This document shows, piece by piece, positions 61,381 to 64,000 of a stretch of DNA of 64,000 bases; positions within the stretch are counted from its first letter, which is position 1, and each line of letters starts with the position of its first letter. The position numbers and the translations under genes are program-made. Source of the stretch: Sphingomonas tagetis (GTDB lineage: Bacteria; Pseudomonadota; Alphaproteobacteria; Sphingomonadales; Sphingomonadaceae); assembly GCF_024211275.1 (NCBI RefSeq), contig NZ_JAMLDX010000004.1, positions 124,001 to 188,000 on the forward strand. The letters run 5' to 3'. The notes beneath the pieces were generated by a model. The model saw only the letters and a program-made list of their open reading frames with translations. It did no database searches and was not told where the DNA came from.

Positions 61381-63984
61381 TCAGAAGCGGACCCGCGCCT
61401 TCACGCCATAGAAGCGCGGCGGCGAAGGATAGACCGCGAAGCTCGCGCCCTGCTCCGGCACCGGGAACGAGGTGATGTTGTAGTAAGTATCGAACAAGTT
61501 CTCGACATAGGCCTCGATCCCGAACTGCTGTTCGGCGCCGAAATTCAGGCCGATGCGCGCGTTGACGATGCTGTAGCCGTCATTGGTCGTATAGGGCCGC
61601 GCGATCGGGTTGTTGATCGTGTTGGCGTCGCTGTTGGTGCGCCAGTCGACATGGAACAGCGCGCCGACATTGTCGCTGATCTGCGGGGTCCAGGTGACCG
61701 CGCCCGTGATGACGTTGCGCGGCGAATTGGTCAGCGGACGGCCGTTGTCGGAGCCGGCGAGCGGATCGCGCACCTCGGTATCGAGCAGCGTGTAGTTGAG
61801 CATCACGGTGAGGTCCGAAGCCGGACGGAACACCGATTCAAGCTCGATACCCTTCGAGATCACCTTGGCGAAGTTGCGGGTGACGAAGCGCGAGCCTTCG
61901 AACTGCAGGTTCTGATAGCCCTTGATCTCCGTGTAGAAGCCCGAGGCGTTGAACTGGAACTTGCGGGTGAAATTGGTCTTCACGCCGACTTCGAATGCAT
62001 CGACCAGTTCGTTGCTGAACTCGAGATCGCTGATCTGCGCGCCGTTGCCGCCGAGCAGCACGGAGTCGAACGAACCGCGGTCGAGATTGTAGCCGCCCGA
62101 CTTGTAGCCGCGGTCATAGCCGCCATAGAGCAGCACGTCGTCGTTCACCTTGAACGCCAGCTTGGCGGTGCCGGTGAACTCGTCCTCGGTGCGCTTGCCG
62201 GCATAGTTGCCGTTGAACTCGGAGTTGATCGTCGGGTTGCAGGTGTAGAGGTGTGCGAGGCTGAACAGGCCGGCGCTGTTCAGCGCTTGACGGTAGAGCG
62301 CCGTCGTCGGGCTCTGCCAGAAGGTGCAGGCCGGGACCGAGGCGTTGAGGTTGGCCGCGATATCCTTGGTCTCGCGGTTCCAGCGCACACCCAGCGTCAG
62401 CGAGACATTGTCGCTGATGTTGATGATGTTGTGCGTGAAGATCGCGAAGGCTTCGGTATCGACGGTGTAGTTGTCGGCGATCTGCCCCGCCCCGTTGGGC
62501 GTGCGCGGGATCGGCTGGAGGAACGTCGCCAGCACGGTCGGGCCACCTGCGGCAGCCGCGGCGGCGAGCTGCGGATTGCTGGCGAGGAATACCTGACCCA
62601 TCAGCGGCACGCCGGGGAGGGTGCCGAACAGCTGGCCGCCTGAGGGCAGCGCGGCGCTGCGGGTCAGCTGGTTGACGACGCCATCGACGAACTGATCGGC
62701 CTGGGTGCCGTAGCGGACGGTGTCGGTCAGCGTCAGCTCTTCGTTGAGGTAGAAGCCGCCGACCAGCCAGTCGAGTGCGCCGCCGAACGCACTGCCCTTG
62801 AAGCGGATTTCCTGCGTGAAATCACGGATGCCGGTGCGGTAATTGTCGCGATAGGCGCGGTCGAGACCCGAGAAGTCGATGTCCTGGCTGCGCGTCGCCT
62901 TCCAGTCGCGATAGGCGGTGATCGAGGTCAGCGCGACGTCGCCCAGCTGCCAGTCGAGCTGGCCGGAAATACCCCATTCCTTGACGCGTTCGGTCAGATC
63001 GCGGTTGGGCGAGGTCGCCATCAGCCGCGCCTCGCGGTTGAACGGGCGGACGATGCCGTCGCGGCCGGTCGCGCCGCCGACCAGCGGGTTCGCGGAGAGC
63101 GCTTCGATCAGGTTGCTGGTGACGAAGCCGAGCACGCCGCCCGTGGTCGTGGTGTCGCGGCCCGAGGGCAGCAGCTCGAAGCCCGAGCCGGTGTTGAGCG
63201 CGCCGCAGCACGACTCGTCGGTCTCGGCATACTCGCCGATCAGGCGGAAGGTGACGTCGGCGGTTTCATATTTGGCCTGCCCGCGCGCGAACCAGCGGTC
63301 GATATTGTTGAACTGACGGCCGGTGTTGGGATCGGTGATGTAACCATCGCGCTTGTGATATCCGCCATCGGCGCGGACCGAGAGCTGCTCGCTGATCGGT
63401 CCGGTGATGCCGGCCTTGACCTCGATCTCGTCGAGATTGCCGTAGCTGCCCTCGACATAGCCGCCGAACTGCGACGACGGACCCTGCGTCGTGATGCTGA
63501 GCGCGCCGGCCGAGGTGTTGCGGCCGAACAGCGTGCCCTGCGGGCCGCGCAGCACTTCGACGCGATCGATCGGGGGCAGGTCGGCCAGCGCCACGCCGGC
63601 GCGGGCGCGGAACACGCCGTCGATGAACACGCCCACCGCCGGCTCGAAGCCGGGATTGTCGCCGGCGGTGCCGATGCCGCGGATGCGCAGCACGACGCCG
63701 GTGGCGGAGGACTGGCCGGTGGTCACCTGAAGGCTCGGCGTGATCTGGCGCAGGCCGCGAATGTCGCTGATGCCCGAATTTTCGAGCTGCTCGCCACCGA
63801 CCACGCTGACCGCGATCGGCACATCCTGCGCGGCCTGGGTACGGCCGGTCGCCGTGACGACGATCTCGCCGTCGTCGGTGATCACCTCGGCGGCGGGGGC
63901 GGCTGGCGCGGTATCCTGCGCAAAGGCGGGTGCGGCGGCGGTGAGCGCAATCACGGACGCGGTGACGAGATGCAGGTTACGCAT
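61381..63984 (-). CDS. TonB-dependent outer-membrane receptor
   Basis: An 867-residue TonB-dependent receptor with a signal peptide (ending APAFAQ) and a TonB box in EIVVTATGR. The plug domain contains VEVLRGPQGTLFGRNTSAG, typical of this large sphingomonad receptor class, and the barrel ends in GVKARVRF. The ligand is not predictable; many such receptors take up siderophores or glycans. A GAGGAGG Shine-Dalgarno precedes the start. It lies 95 bases from the DUF2945 gene and is the last complete gene in the window. Confidence 0.92.
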   Translation of the reverse strand: MRNLHLVTASVIALTAAAPAFAQDTAPAAPAAEVITDDGEIVVTATGRTQAAQDVPIAVSVVGGEQLENSGISDIRGLRQITPSLQVTTGQSSATGVVLRIRGIGTAGDNPGFEPAVGVFIDGVFRARAGVALADLPPIDRVEVLRGPQGTLFGRNTSAGALSITTQGPSSQFGGYVEGSYGNLDEIEVKAGITGPISEQLSVRADGGYHKRDGYITDPNTGRQFNNIDRWFARGQAKYETADVTFRLIGEYAETDESCCGALNTGSGFELLPSGRDTTTTGGVLGFVTSNLIEALSANPLVGGATGRDGIVRPFNREARLMATSPNRDLTERVKEWGISGQLDWQLGDVALTSITAYRDWKATRSQDIDFSGLDRAYRDNYRTGIRDFTQEIRFKGSAFGGALDWLVGGFYLNEELTLTDTVRYGTQADQFVDGVVNQLTRSAALPSGGQLFGTLPGVPLMGQVFLASNPQLAAAAAAGGPTVLATFLQPIPRTPNGAGQIADNYTVDTEAFAIFTHNIINISDNVSLTLGVRWNRETKDIAANLNASVPACTFWQSPTTALYRQALNSAGLFSLAHLYTCNPTINSEFNGNYAGKRTEDEFTGTAKLAFKVNDDVLLYGGYDRGYKSGGYNLDRGSFDSVLLGGNGAQISDLEFSNELVDAFEVGVKTNFTRKFQFNASGFYTEIKGYQNLQFEGSRFVTRNFAKVISKGIELESVFRPASDLTVMLNYTLLDTEVRDPLAGSDNGRPLTNSPRNVITGAVTWTPQISDNVGALFHVDWRTNSDANTINNPIARPYTTNDGYSIVNARIGLNFGAEQQFGIEAYVENLFDTYYNITSFPVPEQGASFAVYPSPPRFYGVKARVRF

Positions 63985-64000
63985 GGGAAAAGGCCTCCTC

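Noticed and set aside
1..64000. CRISPR arrays, tRNA or rRNA genes
   Set aside because: Intergenic gaps were read for direct repeat-spacer patterns, tRNA-like TpsiC/anticodon arms and rRNA motifs; none was found. Small tRNA-like sequences could still escape visual inspection.

Overview
The window looks like a chromosomal segment of a sphingomonad (Alphaproteobacteria, Sphingomonas or a close relative). The DNA is GC-rich with strong G/C third-position bias. The gene set fits that group: an exosortase A (XrtA) exopolysaccharide locus, a carboxyspermidine-type polyamine pair, a fused ThiS-ThiG, small palindromic repeats, TonB-dependent transport and a TipN-like polarity protein. No rRNA, tRNA, CRISPR, prophage or insertion sequence was seen. 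Most genes are housekeeping or conserved accessory genes, packed tightly with many ATGA/GTGA start-stop overlaps.

Region 1 (1-9833) is the distal half of an XrtA-type exopolysaccharide operon. It runs: tyrosine autokinase (cut by the window edge), outer-membrane beta-barrel protein, AAA ATPase, polysaccharide deacetylase, FemAB-like protein, glycosyltransferase, exosortase A fused to an EpsI domain, and an asparagine-synthase-type amidotransferase. Neighbours overlap by a few bases, so one transcript is likely. No PEP-CTERM substrate protein is encoded in the window.

Region 2 (9830-26503) carries a MAPEG protein, a Tat-exported esterase, carboxynorspermidine synthase and decarboxylase, an ABC-F ATPase, an HDAC-family amidohydrolase and a TPR gene broken by a one-base deletion. 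KorA and KorB follow with a lipoprotein gene between them, then a membrane hydrolase, a DNA photolyase, a cyclopropane-fatty-acid-synthase-like methyltransferase and a serine beta-lactamase-like lipoprotein.

Region 3 (26500-33022) holds a large two-TM coiled-coil protein resembling TipN, an Hpt-like protein without its histidine, a DUF559 nuclease-like gene bracketed by inverted palindromic repeats, a CoxE-type VWA protein, a GT-C-type membrane protein and a CHAP-domain protein.

Region 4 (33144-46775) is mostly core metabolism and cell biology: guaA, an ArsC-like protein, panB, the yfgM-bamB-der series, an intact Hpt protein, bacterioferritin and its ferredoxin with a candidate Fur box, membrane proteins, DUF3052, purL and a TonB-like protein. 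Region 5 (46772-64000) has a phospholipase D-like protein, a PAS protein, arsC-accC-accB-aroQ, a Tat-exported CHAT protease-like protein, thiSG, a secreted protein with a methyltransferase, a RodZ-type HTH protein, a ThDP enzyme, an M17 aminopeptidase, a possible M14-like zinc peptidase, an HWE/HisKA_2 histidine kinase, SWIB and DUF2945 proteins and a TonB-dependent receptor.

The most notable structural pattern is that seven of the eight convergent gene junctions have no spacer; five share a 4-base overlapping stop such as CTAG. The only junction with a spacer is the one holding the repeat-bracketed DUF559 unit. Identifications rest on recognised motifs and gene order only; no database search was possible.
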